Source: SMXL01 sp964527795
GTDB lineage: Bacteria; Bacteroidota; Rhodothermia; Rhodothermales; UBA10348
DNA: 54,059 nt
Assembly: GCA_964527795.1 (NCBI GenBank)
Contig: CAZGOS010000002.1
Location: forward strand, 1-54,059
Direction: 5' to 3'
The notes under the pieces were generated by a model that searched no databases, had not been told where the DNA came from, and was given only the letters and a program-made list of their open reading frames with translations. The first letter of the stretch is position 1. Each line of letters starts with the position of its first letter. Made by a program: the position numbers and the translations under genes. Shown piece after piece: positions 17,258 through 25,026 of this stretch.

Positions 17258-19171
17258 TTAGTGGCCCGACTCGAACACGATCGATACGCGCACGTGCCGG
17301 GGCGGCATTGGATAGAAACGAATGGATTCATTGGGCTGGTCGGCGGCGTTCTCAACCGCAACAACAAAACGAAGCGCGCCCGTGGCAAGCGGCTCAGTTG
17401 CTCTGAGTCGAACCGTTACGTCGCGACCCGCACGAAGGAACTGCGTCTCGTCGGACGTAACGAACTGTTTCCCGGTCAGCGAGAAAATGACGTCGACGCC
17501 AAACCGATCAGATCCTGCAGAGATGAGGGATTTGAATACATGCATTGGCACGTATCGCAATTGATTCCCGTAGGAGCGGGTATCACGATCCGAGCGGTCC
17601 TCCACACGGCTGAACGTGTGCACGACGCGACCGAGAAGTGAGTATGAATTCCCGATGGAATGACGAACAGTAAGGCTCGTTTCGATTCCCCTTCCCGATG
17701 TACGGCCAATGTTATCGGGAGTCCACGTCTGTATGGATGGCCCGGCCAGTCCGGGCCGCCACACGATCTTATCCCTCAATTCGCTTACAAAGAGAACCGT
17801 CTCAAACGATGCTTCGAACGTGCGACCTCCTTTTTGAAGCGAGATCCCAAAATCGGCGGACCATCCGATTTCGGATTTCAAATTCGGATTACCGCCGGGA
17901 ATCCAGTAACGCTCGTTGAATGTGGGAGCGCGAAACACACGGGCTATGCTGCTTCGGATCGTAAGATTCTTTTGACGAAACGGTTGAAAACGCGCTGATA
18001 TCGAAGGAAGCAAACCGAATTGTTTGTCCTCGCGGGTCCGATATGCAGCAACAGCCAGACTCGGCGTTACGGATATGTGCGATGCGGACCGGCCGGCTGA
18101 AACTCGAGAGGCAATTCGAAACTGTTTTTGACCGTTGCGAAGATCCGTTCGATCGATTCCGATCGTGCTGCTGTGTTCAATCCACCACTTGAGCGACAAA
18201 GCGTGACGACCGTTGCTGCGAACGTCGAGCGTCTCAGTCTGAAAACGGTCGTGTGTGTCCTGAGCCGCCTGGAGATAGTGCAGAGAACTCCTCACGTACG
18301 ACAACCCCAATCGAAGGCTTCCTCCGTGCACCGCCATCTGCTTTCCACCCCAGATACGAGACGAACGATCCTTTTGTCGCGCCCAGATCGGTTCTGCATT
18401 GGCCGGACCTGGTATTCCTCGCCGTCCGTCACTGAGCCAGACCGCCCAGAACCAATTTCCTGTCTCCGTTTCACCTTCGACCCGGGCATAGAGGTTTCGT
18501 GTCGACCGGTCCGCTCCCCGGCGATGTCGCACGGCCCGTTGCACATTTGAAGGGTCCACGTATGGAAAGTCGCTATCGAATTTTGACCCGTCTATGGCAA
18601 CCAGGGTGCGTAATCCGCGCCATGGCAGTGAAACGGATGCGCCCAGCTGTCGCCGCCCGTACGCACCCACCGTACTGTTGATGCGGTAACCCGCTTCAGA
18701 GGACGGACGAATTCCTCTCAGACTGATCAATCCCCCCAGTGCGTTGTGTCCGGACTCGGAGAACGCTGCACCGTGACCGATCGAAATCGACTGAACAAAT
18801 GTAACGGGAAGAGTTGTCAGATCTATTTGGCCTGACTGAGGATCCATCAGGCGAAAACCGTCAAGGAGAATCTGCGTGTGCGTACTACCCGCACCCCTGA
18901 GTGAGCCGGTCGCCAGACCCGACGGGCCTCTTCGGGATACGAAAAGAAAACTCTCGGCATACAGGAGATCTGCGACCGACTCACCGGAGCGAAACGCCAG
19001 ACGCTCGTCAGAAAGTCGGCTGATGTGAAGCGATCGATCCACTTCGCGAAGGGCAAGAGAATCTATAATAACGATCTCGTCGAGAACGAAAGTCGTGTCG
19101 CTTTCAACCTGAGCACGGACAGTACACGCCAGAAAGGCGAAGATCAAGTACGAAACTGCCTTTTTAAACAT
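17258..19171 (-). CDS. btuB: TonB-dependent vitamin B12 (BtuB-like) outer-membrane receptor
   Basis: 637 aa. The start is taken at the ATG at 19171, which begins a normal signal peptide (residues 1-20, ending VRAQ) and lies directly after the riboswitch hairpin; an upstream frame reads through riboswitch RNA and is rejected. The plug domain (about 40-165) has GSLRGAGSTHTQILLDGFRL and FSESGHNALGGLISLRG; the rest is a barrel. No CarboxypepD_reg domain, as in BtuB/Cir-type receptors. Known role of the family: TonB-dependent import of cobalamin across the outer membrane. The substrate is assigned mainly from the cobalamin riboswitch just upstream. Operon with the beta-propeller lipoprotein 21 bp downstream. 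Confidence 0.87.
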   Translation of the reverse strand: MFKKAVSYLIFAFLACTVRAQVESDTTFVLDEIVIIDSLALREVDRSLHISRLSDERLAFRSGESVADLLYAESFLFVSRRGPSGLATGSLRGAGSTHTQILLDGFRLMDPQSGQIDLTTLPVTFVQSISIGHGAAFSESGHNALGGLISLRGIRPSSEAGYRINSTVGAYGRRQLGASVSLPWRGLRTLVAIDGSKFDSDFPYVDPSNVQRAVRHRRGADRSTRNLYARVEGETETGNWFWAVWLSDGRRGIPGPANAEPIWARQKDRSSRIWGGKQMAVHGGSLRLGLSYVRSSLHYLQAAQDTHDRFQTETLDVRSNGRHALSLKWWIEHSSTIGIDRTDLRNGQKQFRIASRVSAGRSASHISVTPSLAVAAYRTREDKQFGLLPSISARFQPFRQKNLTIRSSIARVFRAPTFNERYWIPGGNPNLKSEIGWSADFGISLQKGGRTFEASFETVLFVSELRDKIVWRPGLAGPSIQTWTPDNIGRTSGRGIETSLTVRHSIGNSYSLLGRVVHTFSRVEDRSDRDTRSYGNQLRYVPMHVFKSLISAGSDRFGVDVIFSLTGKQFVTSDETQFLRAGRDVTVRLRATEPLATGALRFVVAVENAADQPNESIRFYPMPPRHVRVSIVFESGH

Positions 19172-19203
19172 AAAAAGCCTGAACCTCTTAATGAGGCACA
19201 GGC
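19172..19203 (-). terminator. Riboswitch expression-platform hairpin abutting the btuB start codon
   Basis: On the minus strand GCCTGTGCCTC (19203-19193), loop ATTAA, GAGGTTCAGGC (19187-19177), then five T (19176-19172), then the btuB ATG at 19171. Pairing is complete apart from an internal TG/TT mismatch. The form is that of an intrinsic terminator, but the only SD-like GAGG upstream of btuB lies in the 3' arm, so the hairpin could instead, or also, hide the ribosome site. Confidence 0.8.
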
Positions 19204-19295
19204 CAGGTACGTTGGAGCGACGCCTTGAAACTGCGGCATGATCGCTCGTCGGAACCGCAACATGCACCTCTTTTCCCGGAGGTAATGGTCACGAA

Positions 19296-19495
19296 CGACT
19301 CCAGGCAGGTATCCTGGCTCACAACGGTGAATGCATGACGCATTCTACGACCACAGACTCCAATATTGCCTTCCGATCCCATTATGGACCGTGGCTCCAT
19401 CTTCTTAATCTGTGTGCGTCCGTTGTTTACAGTTGCGGGAACAGCGCCGGCTTTTGCCCTTCGTCTTTCCGTCTTCTTTCCGGACTACCTGTGGC
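19296..19495 (-). ncRNA. Cobalamin (adenosylcobalamin) riboswitch
   Basis: Read on the minus strand the region carries the conserved blocks of the cobalamin riboswitch in order: GGTAGTCCGGAAAG near 19491; the B12 core GCCGGCGCTGTTCCCGC through CAACTGTAA (19452-19428); GAGCCACGG (about 19397-19389); ATGGGATCGGAAGGC (about 19383-19369); and the closing AGCCAGGATACCTGCC (19319-19304). About 100 nt of linker follow before the hairpin at the btuB start. Known role: coenzyme B12 binding turns off downstream transport genes. This fits the receptor and lipoprotein genes downstream. Confidence 0.93.
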
Positions 19496-19645
19496 CAAAC
19501 CACGTGGAAAAAGGACCGACTTCCCTGCAAACCGCTTCGGAGAGCGGTCTTCTCTGGAGAGCGTATGTAAAAGAACATCGGAAGGTAGACTGCGCTACTC
19601 TCGCATTCAAGAACCGCCAGGAAACCACAGCGTTTAGCCCGGCGG

Positions 19646-19692
19646 AATCCTGTTTCGACTGTTACCTTGGTCGACAGGATTGCGGCCTTTTT
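19646..19692 (+). terminator. Hairpin plus T-run in the tolC leader (candidate attenuator)
   Basis: AATCCTGT (19646-19653) pairs with ACAGGATT (19674-19681), extended by CGAC/GTCG inside after a two-base bulge. After six bases (GCGGCC) comes TTTTT (19688-19692). The form is that of an intrinsic terminator on the plus strand, but no plus-strand gene lies upstream, so if real it would act on a leader transcript of the TolC-family gene. The gap before the T-run weakens the call. Confidence 0.35.
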
Positions 19693-19702
19693 CGAGTGCC
19701 TG

Positions 19703-19798
19703 TGACAACGCTTTTCACAACGTTGGTCAAAACGTTGGTCAAAACGCCGTTCACAGTCTTTCTCATAATCTTTCTCACTTTCTTACTCAAAATGCAAT
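19703..19798 (+). repeat. Eight-unit 12-bp tandem array just before the TolC-family gene
   Basis: Eight consecutive 12-mers: TGACAACGCTTT, TCACAACGTTGG, TCAAAACGTTGG, TCAAAACGCCGT, TCACAGTCTTTC, TCATAATCTTTC, TCACTTTCTTAC, TCAAAATGCAAT. Seven begin with TCA. The first four and the next three form two sub-families, as if two expansions followed one another. The array stops nine bases before the ATG at 19808, where a ribosome site would be expected; no Shine-Dalgarno sequence is seen. It is the longest array of this kind in the window. Confidence 0.88.
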
Positions 19799-19807
19799 CG
19801 ACTCGCC

Positions 19808-21232
19808 ATGGATATTCGCCCGCGTTTCGTACGATTATGCCTCATCGGAATCTCTCTAGTGTGCTTCTGTCAAGTCTCCCGGGCACAATCGCCGTCGTCG
19901 TACGCAGACACTGTTCTCGTCACTCTGGAATCTGCCGTTCAACGAGCGCTTGATATCAGCCCAGAAATCGGCGCTGTCGGAGCCGAACGCGACTACGCTG
20001 CAGCACGTTGGAGATTTGCGAAGGCCTTCCGTTACCTCCCGGAATTTGAGCTTGTCTCTGCCCACTCTTTGTCGCCGGGACTGAAAAATGATGAAGGCAT
20101 ACCCAGAGACGAGTTGTACCTGTATCCGGACGTTCGAAACGACTGGAATCGACTATTGCCGTTCAGTCGCGTCGACATTGAATTGGTACAACCGATCTAC
20201 ACATGGGGAGAACTCAGTGGCAATATCCGTGCGGCGGAGCACGGCATCGCCATAGAAAACTCGGCCATGCGTTCCAAAGCACTCGAAGTCGCGGCCCGAA
20301 CGGGCGAAATCTATTACGGCCTTCTATTGGCCGACGCGCTCTATCGACTTGCAGAGGATGCGAGTGACATTGTAGGCCGCGCAATCGATGAGATAGAGAC
20401 GCAGCTGGATGAAGGAGCTACCGAAGTCGATGACGCAGACCTTTTCCAGGTTCAGATCACTGAACAGGAAGTCAACCGTCGTGTAGTCGAGGTGGAACAG
20501 AAACGATACACGACGCGATCCGCTCTGGCGAGACAGATGCTGCTGCCCGATGGCACGGTGCCGGATATTGGAAACCGAATCTTGACTGCAGTTCCGTTTG
20601 AGCTTCAGGACTTGTCATATTACCAGGAGCTGGCGATGATCAACCGCCCTGAGATTGCGCAGGCCGACGCTGGTCTCGCCGCTCGAACGGCCCTGGTCGG
20701 TGTAGCTCGATCAGATTATTATCCGAAGCTTTTTGCGGCTGCAAACACCAGGTACTCGTTCGCACTGGAACGATCCCGCAATCGCAACCCGTACGTGGGC
20801 GATGCGTTCCTTTCACGAGGCATGGAGGCAGGTTTCGGATTTCGCCAGAAGCTGAATTTCGGCCAGACACGTGCAAAAGTCGAGCAGGCCAAATCAGAAG
20901 TGGTCCAGGTTCGTTTCCTGGGAGAGGCGGCGCGTCAATTGATCCTTTTTGAGGTCGAAGATGCGTTCCGCAACGTGATCATCGCACGCTCGGCCGTAGA
21001 TACCGAGGCCGAAGCACTTCGCATCAGCAAGAATTGGCTCAGGAATGAAGAGATAAACTTTGACCTCGATCTGGGTGATACGGAGAATCTCGTTCGCGCC
21101 GTAAAGTCCAATCTGGAACGGCAGGCGGCGAGTCACCAGGCCATATACGACTACAACGTAGCCGTTCTAAAGCTTCTCGAAACGAGCGGGATACTAACGA
21201 AAACGCTTCAGAGCGGCACGTTTGTTGAATAA
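19808..21232 (+). CDS. TolC-family outer-membrane efflux protein
   Basis: 474 aa. Signal peptide of about 26 residues (ending SRAQ). The mature protein has two OEP repeats of long amphipathic helices (around VTLESAVQRALDISPEIGAVGAE and later YYQELAMINRPEIAQADAGL) with beta-strand segments between (IELVQPIYTWGE; FGFRQKLNFGQ), as in the TolC/OprM trimeric channel. It would form the outer-membrane exit duct of an efflux or type I export system, but no membrane-fusion or inner-membrane pump gene is adjacent. MlaC follows 69 bp downstream, suggesting a role in envelope lipid or solvent handling (inference). The leader contains a hairpin and a 12-bp repeat array. Confidence 0.88.
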   Translation: MDIRPRFVRLCLIGISLVCFCQVSRAQSPSSYADTVLVTLESAVQRALDISPEIGAVGAERDYAAARWRFAKAFRYLPEFELVSAHSLSPGLKNDEGIPRDELYLYPDVRNDWNRLLPFSRVDIELVQPIYTWGELSGNIRAAEHGIAIENSAMRSKALEVAARTGEIYYGLLLADALYRLAEDASDIVGRAIDEIETQLDEGATEVDDADLFQVQITEQEVNRRVVEVEQKRYTTRSALARQMLLPDGTVPDIGNRILTAVPFELQDLSYYQELAMINRPEIAQADAGLAARTALVGVARSDYYPKLFAAANTRYSFALERSRNRNPYVGDAFLSRGMEAGFGFRQKLNFGQTRAKVEQAKSEVVQVRFLGEAARQLILFEVEDAFRNVIIARSAVDTEAEALRISKNWLRNEEINFDLDLGDTENLVRAVKSNLERQAASHQAIYDYNVAVLKLLETSGILTKTLQSGTFVE

Positions 21233-21301
21233 TTACACGCGTAGAGATACTACCGCGTATAGAATCGTACCAGACCAACCGCAGAGTCCGGACTGTCTGA
21301 A

Positions 21302-21916
21302 ATGATGAACAGCACCTGTAGACACATTTTCCTCGTCTTAATAGGCGTTCTCGCCTTGTCGGCGCCGGCCTCCGCCCAACAGACGCAAGCTGATATACGG
21401 CAGATGCTTGAACAGCGAGACCGGGACATCAAAGCGCGCGTCGGAAGCGGAGATGAAATTTCAGATGAAAGAAAGGAAGAACTCCGCAGCGTCATCAACG
21501 ACGTCATTGATTTTCAGGCCATGGGCGAAGCGGCGCTGGGACGGCACTGGTCCCGACTTACCGCCGAACAGCAGGATGAATTTGTAGACACATTCTCGAA
21601 AATCATTCGATCGCAGTCCCTGGCCAGCCTCGATGTATACAGGTCCGAAGTGACGTACGATGAAATCACGGTAACGGGTGAGAACGCCCATGTTGTGACG
21701 ACAACCATTTTCAAGAACGTACCCACTAAAGTCGAATACGAACTCCATTACATTGGCGGCGCATGGATAGCGACCGATATCATTCTTGACGAGGTGAGCA
21801 CGGTTGGTGGCTATGCACGTTCGTTCCAGAGCGTCATTCGGAAGAAGGGATTCGACGAACTCATGATCAAGCTTTACAAGAAGCTCGAAGAGGTCGAATC
21901 TGCGCATCTCCCGTAG
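21302..21916 (+). CDS. mlaC: MlaC/Ttg2D-family phospholipid-binding periplasmic protein
   Basis: 204 aa, near the family's usual length. Signal peptide of about 26 residues (ALSAPASAQQ). The mature protein shows the MlaC pattern: FQAMGEAALGRHWSRLTAEQQDEFVDTFSKII, a central beta sheet (VTYDEITV, VVTTTIFKN, KVEYELHY, GGAWIATDIILDEVS) and a helical end (VGGYARSFQSVIRKKGFDELMIKLYKKL). Known role: carries phospholipid between the inner-membrane MlaFEDB transporter and the outer-membrane MlaA complex. Those partners are not in the window; the only neighbour in the same direction is the TolC-family gene 69 bp upstream. Confidence 0.9.
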   Translation: MMNSTCRHIFLVLIGVLALSAPASAQQTQADIRQMLEQRDRDIKARVGSGDEISDERKEELRSVINDVIDFQAMGEAALGRHWSRLTAEQQDEFVDTFSKIIRSQSLASLDVYRSEVTYDEITVTGENAHVVTTTIFKNVPTKVEYELHYIGGAWIATDIILDEVSTVGGYARSFQSVIRKKGFDELMIKLYKKLEEVESAHLP

Positions 21917-22040
21917 TCAGCCGACTTTCCTGCAACCGGTCGGACCGTTATAGCCTGCTGCGTTGGTCCATTTCTCGAACCATAACGATCACCAGGCGTT
22001 CCTATTGGTTATATTGAAAACCAGTCAAACGTGAGGGGTT

Positions 22041-23039
22041 TTGGAAGGATACGTCCTGAATACATATGGAGATGAGCGGTATTTGCGTAATGCCGTAGCT
22101 TCCTCCCTCACAATCCGGCGATACGACTCGAAACGGCCAATTGCTTTATATGCCGACGAAGCGCAGATTAACCGTCTGCACCGGGCGGGACTTGACGACC
22201 TCTTTTCGCTAGTGGAGGTTCTGCCGGAAGCTCACCGATCCATCGTCGGATTCAAGCATCACATTTACCGATTTCATCCGTTTGATCGTTGCCTGTTCGT
22301 AGACTCGGACATGATCTGGTGTAAGAATCCGGGGCCTCTCTGGCGAATGCTTTCCGGATACACGTTTACGGTGACGGGTGCTGAAAAGGCGGACTTTTTC
22401 TTCGGCGGTCCGAAAAATCTGGCTGTTATTGCCGACTACCTGATGAACCGACGGTTGCGCACGATGAAGCGCTTCGATGTGACCTATCTGCCACGGGTTC
22501 AGGCGGGAATGATGTATTCAAGTGACGTTGAGACGTGCAGAGAAGTCTGCGTGGAAGCGCAGCAGTTTCTGGCGCAGCGTCGGGTTACACATTTCAGAAG
22601 CCGGCTTAACGAGGGACGAAACGAAGAGAGTTGCGAATGGAGCCTTGCGCTCGCCATGAGCAGACTACAATTGCCCGTCTTTCCGTGGCACCAGGGCCAG
22701 AATACGCCACAGATGGATTATATCGAAGACTTCATCCGATACGACCAGGATTTCTGTCAGGTGTCGTGTAAATACTTTGTCGATCCGACAGTCAACCGGT
22801 TGAGAGAATTGCCGCACCGTTTTCCGAGAGATTTCGGGATCTGGCTCTCCACCCGGCTACCCGGTCGGGGTGACTACATGTGGGTCACGCCGTTTGCACT
22901 GCACTTCGGGTGGCTTCGGTACAAGGGTGTTCTGGAGAGCTTTGCGACCCGACTGTGGGAAAAGGCCATCTCAGAAAGACCCGGGGCAAAGGGCGTCGTC
23001 GAAGCGTCGATTGCATCCGAGCAGCACGTTCAAGGCTGA
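22041..23039 (+). CDS. Putative GT-A glycosyltransferase
   Basis: 332 aa from a TTG at 22041. A stop codon lies three codons upstream, so the gene cannot start earlier; GAGGGG at 22033-22038 is very close to the TTG, so the true start is uncertain. FVDSDMIWCKNP (about 90-101) is the DxD nucleotide-sugar/metal motif of GT-A enzymes, preceded by a strand giving PIALYADEAQ, in the manner of GT8-like and related proteins. No transmembrane helix. Probably transfers a sugar in surface-glycan synthesis; donor and acceptor unknown. It converges with the membrane protein gene ending at 23113. Confidence 0.7.
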   Translation: MEGYVLNTYGDERYLRNAVASSLTIRRYDSKRPIALYADEAQINRLHRAGLDDLFSLVEVLPEAHRSIVGFKHHIYRFHPFDRCLFVDSDMIWCKNPGPLWRMLSGYTFTVTGAEKADFFFGGPKNLAVIADYLMNRRLRTMKRFDVTYLPRVQAGMMYSSDVETCREVCVEAQQFLAQRRVTHFRSRLNEGRNEESCEWSLALAMSRLQLPVFPWHQGQNTPQMDYIEDFIRYDQDFCQVSCKYFVDPTVNRLRELPHRFPRDFGIWLSTRLPGRGDYMWVTPFALHFGWLRYKGVLESFATRLWEKAISERPGAKGVVEASIASEQHVQG

Positions 23040-23046
23040 TGAGCCG

Positions 23047-23089
23047 GGGATCCGATTCATCCGAATGTTAAATTCTCGGTCGGGATCCC
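23047..23089. terminator. Inverted repeat between convergent genes
   Basis: GGGATCCGA (23047-23055) pairs with TCGGGATCCC (23080-23089) with one bulged base and a 24-base loop. It lies between two convergent stop codons (23039 and 23113), where a bidirectional terminator would be expected. No T-run follows on either strand, so it is only a candidate. Confidence 0.3.
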
Positions 23090-23112
23090 ATGTCCCTTCG
23101 CTGCAAAATGCC

Positions 23113-24750
23113 CTACCCCCTCGTAGCGAGGTGCCAGAAATAGGCCGCCTGATCTCCCTCTGCAATCAGAAGAGCAAGAACGGCCAGAATGATCACACAT
23201 ACAGGACTCAGTAGCCATACTACACCGGCCACCGCCGGACTGCAGTCCGTGATTTTCATGAGGTCGTACGTCGTACGAATCGATCCCCATAATGCGGTCC
23301 CAATCCAGAGTGGCAGTAGCACACCCATCCAGGTAAGTGCCGTTTCCGGAGACAACGTATGGATGGACATAGCCATTGGGAGCAACAGCAGTAGCTGCCA
23401 TCGTGGCCAAACACCGAGCATGAGTGCCTGACTGGGCAACAGAGGAGCTTTCCTGGATGCAACGATCATCCAGACACCCATCCAGGCGGATATTGCCAGC
23501 AAGGCTATGCTTCCCAGAAGAAAGACGGAAAGTAGTGGATCTGTAAGCATGGCTACAATCACGGACTGCGTTTGAATCGGTTGTAGTCCAACAACGTGTT
23601 TGATGGGCGCCGTGTCGTGCAGCGTCAGAAAGACCTGGGTGCCGATCAAACCGACGGCTAATCCCATTGCCGTGAGCAGAGCCGTGCTGACAATGGGCAG
23701 CACTTCCCGGGCTTCTCGCACAGCGTTCCTGAAAAAGCCGTGTGCAATAAAATAGCGAGGCACCATGTAACGGAATCGTGGTGATGACGCGTACAACACG
23801 GCTACGGTTACAATCAGAATCCAACCCAGAATGACGAACCACGGTAGAGATTTCGCCGGTCTTGTCGCCGCGGGAAAAGCAAAGACGTTTTGGCCTGTTG
23901 TCAGGTATGCGGACAGCACATTGAGAGCAGGACGAGGCTGACGATCCGGGTCGCGCAAACCGTAACGACGACCATAAACGTCCCTGACGGATTCCTCTGC
24001 ATCTCTTCGTCCGGCCTGGTCGCGCCAACGGTGTACGAAGGTCACAGGAGGCCGGGCCATTTGGTCAAGCTCGGCAATGGTTCGCTCCAGTGACCGAGCC
24101 TGTTCTTCCATGGAATGGGGGGAGCCTAAACCGATGCTTGCAGAGTCGATCCACCAGCCAACCGATGCCAGACCCGCCGGTGTGGCACCCAATTGTAACC
24201 ATCTGGCAACGAGTTCTACCGGATCAGAATTGTCAAGTGCATCGATGAGCACGAAATCGACGGTTTCCGAGCAAACGTCCCGTTCGACAAACGAGCCCAC
24301 GTAATAGAACTCCTGATCATCTGGAACGCGCGCACCCTTTCGCACTTCGGAGAAGTACGTACATGCATTCGGATTACTTACATCCGCATTAGTCGCAAGG
24401 CCAATAGGTCCGGCAGAAGAAAAACCCTGGCCGGCCCTGAGTAATTCGTCGAGGAGATTCCCGGCGTAGAGCGTCGAGTCAACCAGTTTCCCCGCCGGAT
24501 AATGCAGAAGCGGAAGTTCACGAAAGAGTACAATGCCCAGAGAATCGGCCATAGCCAGAATTGCCGGATCTCGAACGGGGCCGGTGCGAACGACGCGAAT
24601 GCCGGCAGCGCGCATGTCTTCAAGATCTGCAGTTGCCAGAATGGAACTTTCAGGAGCCATCCAGACAACGCCGAGCCGAGACTCCCGCCACGAGCCGAGC
24701 GGTTGAGCGACGACCTGCGTCGAAAACAGCAGAACAAGAAAGAGTCTCAT
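23113..24750 (-). CDS. Two-part membrane protein: exported TIM-barrel-like domain plus multi-helix membrane domain
   Basis: 545 aa from the ATG at 24750. A signal peptide (about 1-16) leads to about 290 residues of exported domain whose start (GVVWMAPESSILATADLEDMRAAGIRVVRTG, then DSLGIVLFRELPL) resembles the opening strands of a glycoside hydrolase TIM barrel that sorts by 'I am a new arrival, what way to go'; no acid/base glutamates can be placed with confidence. The second half has about six transmembrane helices starting near LPWFVILGWILIV, and its last 180 residues resemble YIP1-type membrane domains. It is on the same strand as the dcw cluster but separated from ftsZ by 276 bp and hairpins. 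I do not recognise a named family for the whole protein. Confidence 0.65.
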   Translation of the reverse strand: MRLFLVLLFSTQVVAQPLGSWRESRLGVVWMAPESSILATADLEDMRAAGIRVVRTGPVRDPAILAMADSLGIVLFRELPLLHYPAGKLVDSTLYAGNLLDELLRAGQGFSSAGPIGLATNADVSNPNACTYFSEVRKGARVPDDQEFYYVGSFVERDVCSETVDFVLIDALDNSDPVELVARWLQLGATPAGLASVGWWIDSASIGLGSPHSMEEQARSLERTIAELDQMARPPVTFVHRWRDQAGRRDAEESVRDVYGRRYGLRDPDRQPRPALNVLSAYLTTGQNVFAFPAATRPAKSLPWFVILGWILIVTVAVLYASSPRFRYMVPRYFIAHGFFRNAVREAREVLPIVSTALLTAMGLAVGLIGTQVFLTLHDTAPIKHVVGLQPIQTQSVIVAMLTDPLLSVFLLGSIALLAISAWMGVWMIVASRKAPLLPSQALMLGVWPRWQLLLLLPMAMSIHTLSPETALTWMGVLLPLWIGTALWGSIRTTYDLMKITDCSPAVAGVVWLLSPVCVIILAVLALLIAEGDQAAYFWHLATRG

Positions 24751-24994
24751 GGAGTGGGTCAAGTTCTCAGAATCGTTCTATGCAATGTACGTTCCACTTC
24801 CATTAAGATGGATCAGCCATACATGGGTAAGCCGTACCCTGAAAGGCACGGCTTGCACCGTTCGAATCATCGCCCATCCTCCGACTCCCGCAACCGAATT
24901 GAACCGGACAGCACGCCGGCCTTGCTCATTGAACCGGAAACCAGGACTGGAGAACCCGGATTCCGGTAGTTGTGCGGTACGCCTAGAACACTTC

Positions 24995-25018
24995 CACTAT
25001 TGTTGAATTCCAATAGTG
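24995..25018 (-). terminator. Hairpin just downstream of ftsZ
   Basis: CACTATTG (24995-25002) and CAATAGTG (25011-25018) are exact inverted repeats around an eight-base loop containing GAATTC, starting nine bases after the ftsZ stop. No T-run follows on the minus strand, so it may be an RNA 3'-end stabiliser or Rho-assisted stop at the end of the dcw cluster rather than a classical terminator. Confidence 0.45.
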
Positions 25019-25026
25019 CGTACGAG

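Noticed and set aside
19366..19953. Plus-strand open frame of about 195 codons across the riboswitch and the 12-bp array
   Set aside because: It runs antisense through the cobalamin riboswitch core and overlaps the TolC-family start in another frame; the repeat simply contains few stops.
24829..24854. AAGCCGT/ACGGCTT hairpin between ftsZ and the membrane-protein gene
   Set aside because: Seven-base stem without a T-run on either strand and not at a gene end; not enough to call a terminator.
24856..24875. TTCGAAT T-loop-like sequence suggesting a tRNA
   Set aside because: The flanking bases do not pair into a T stem, and no acceptor, D or anticodon arms fit around it.
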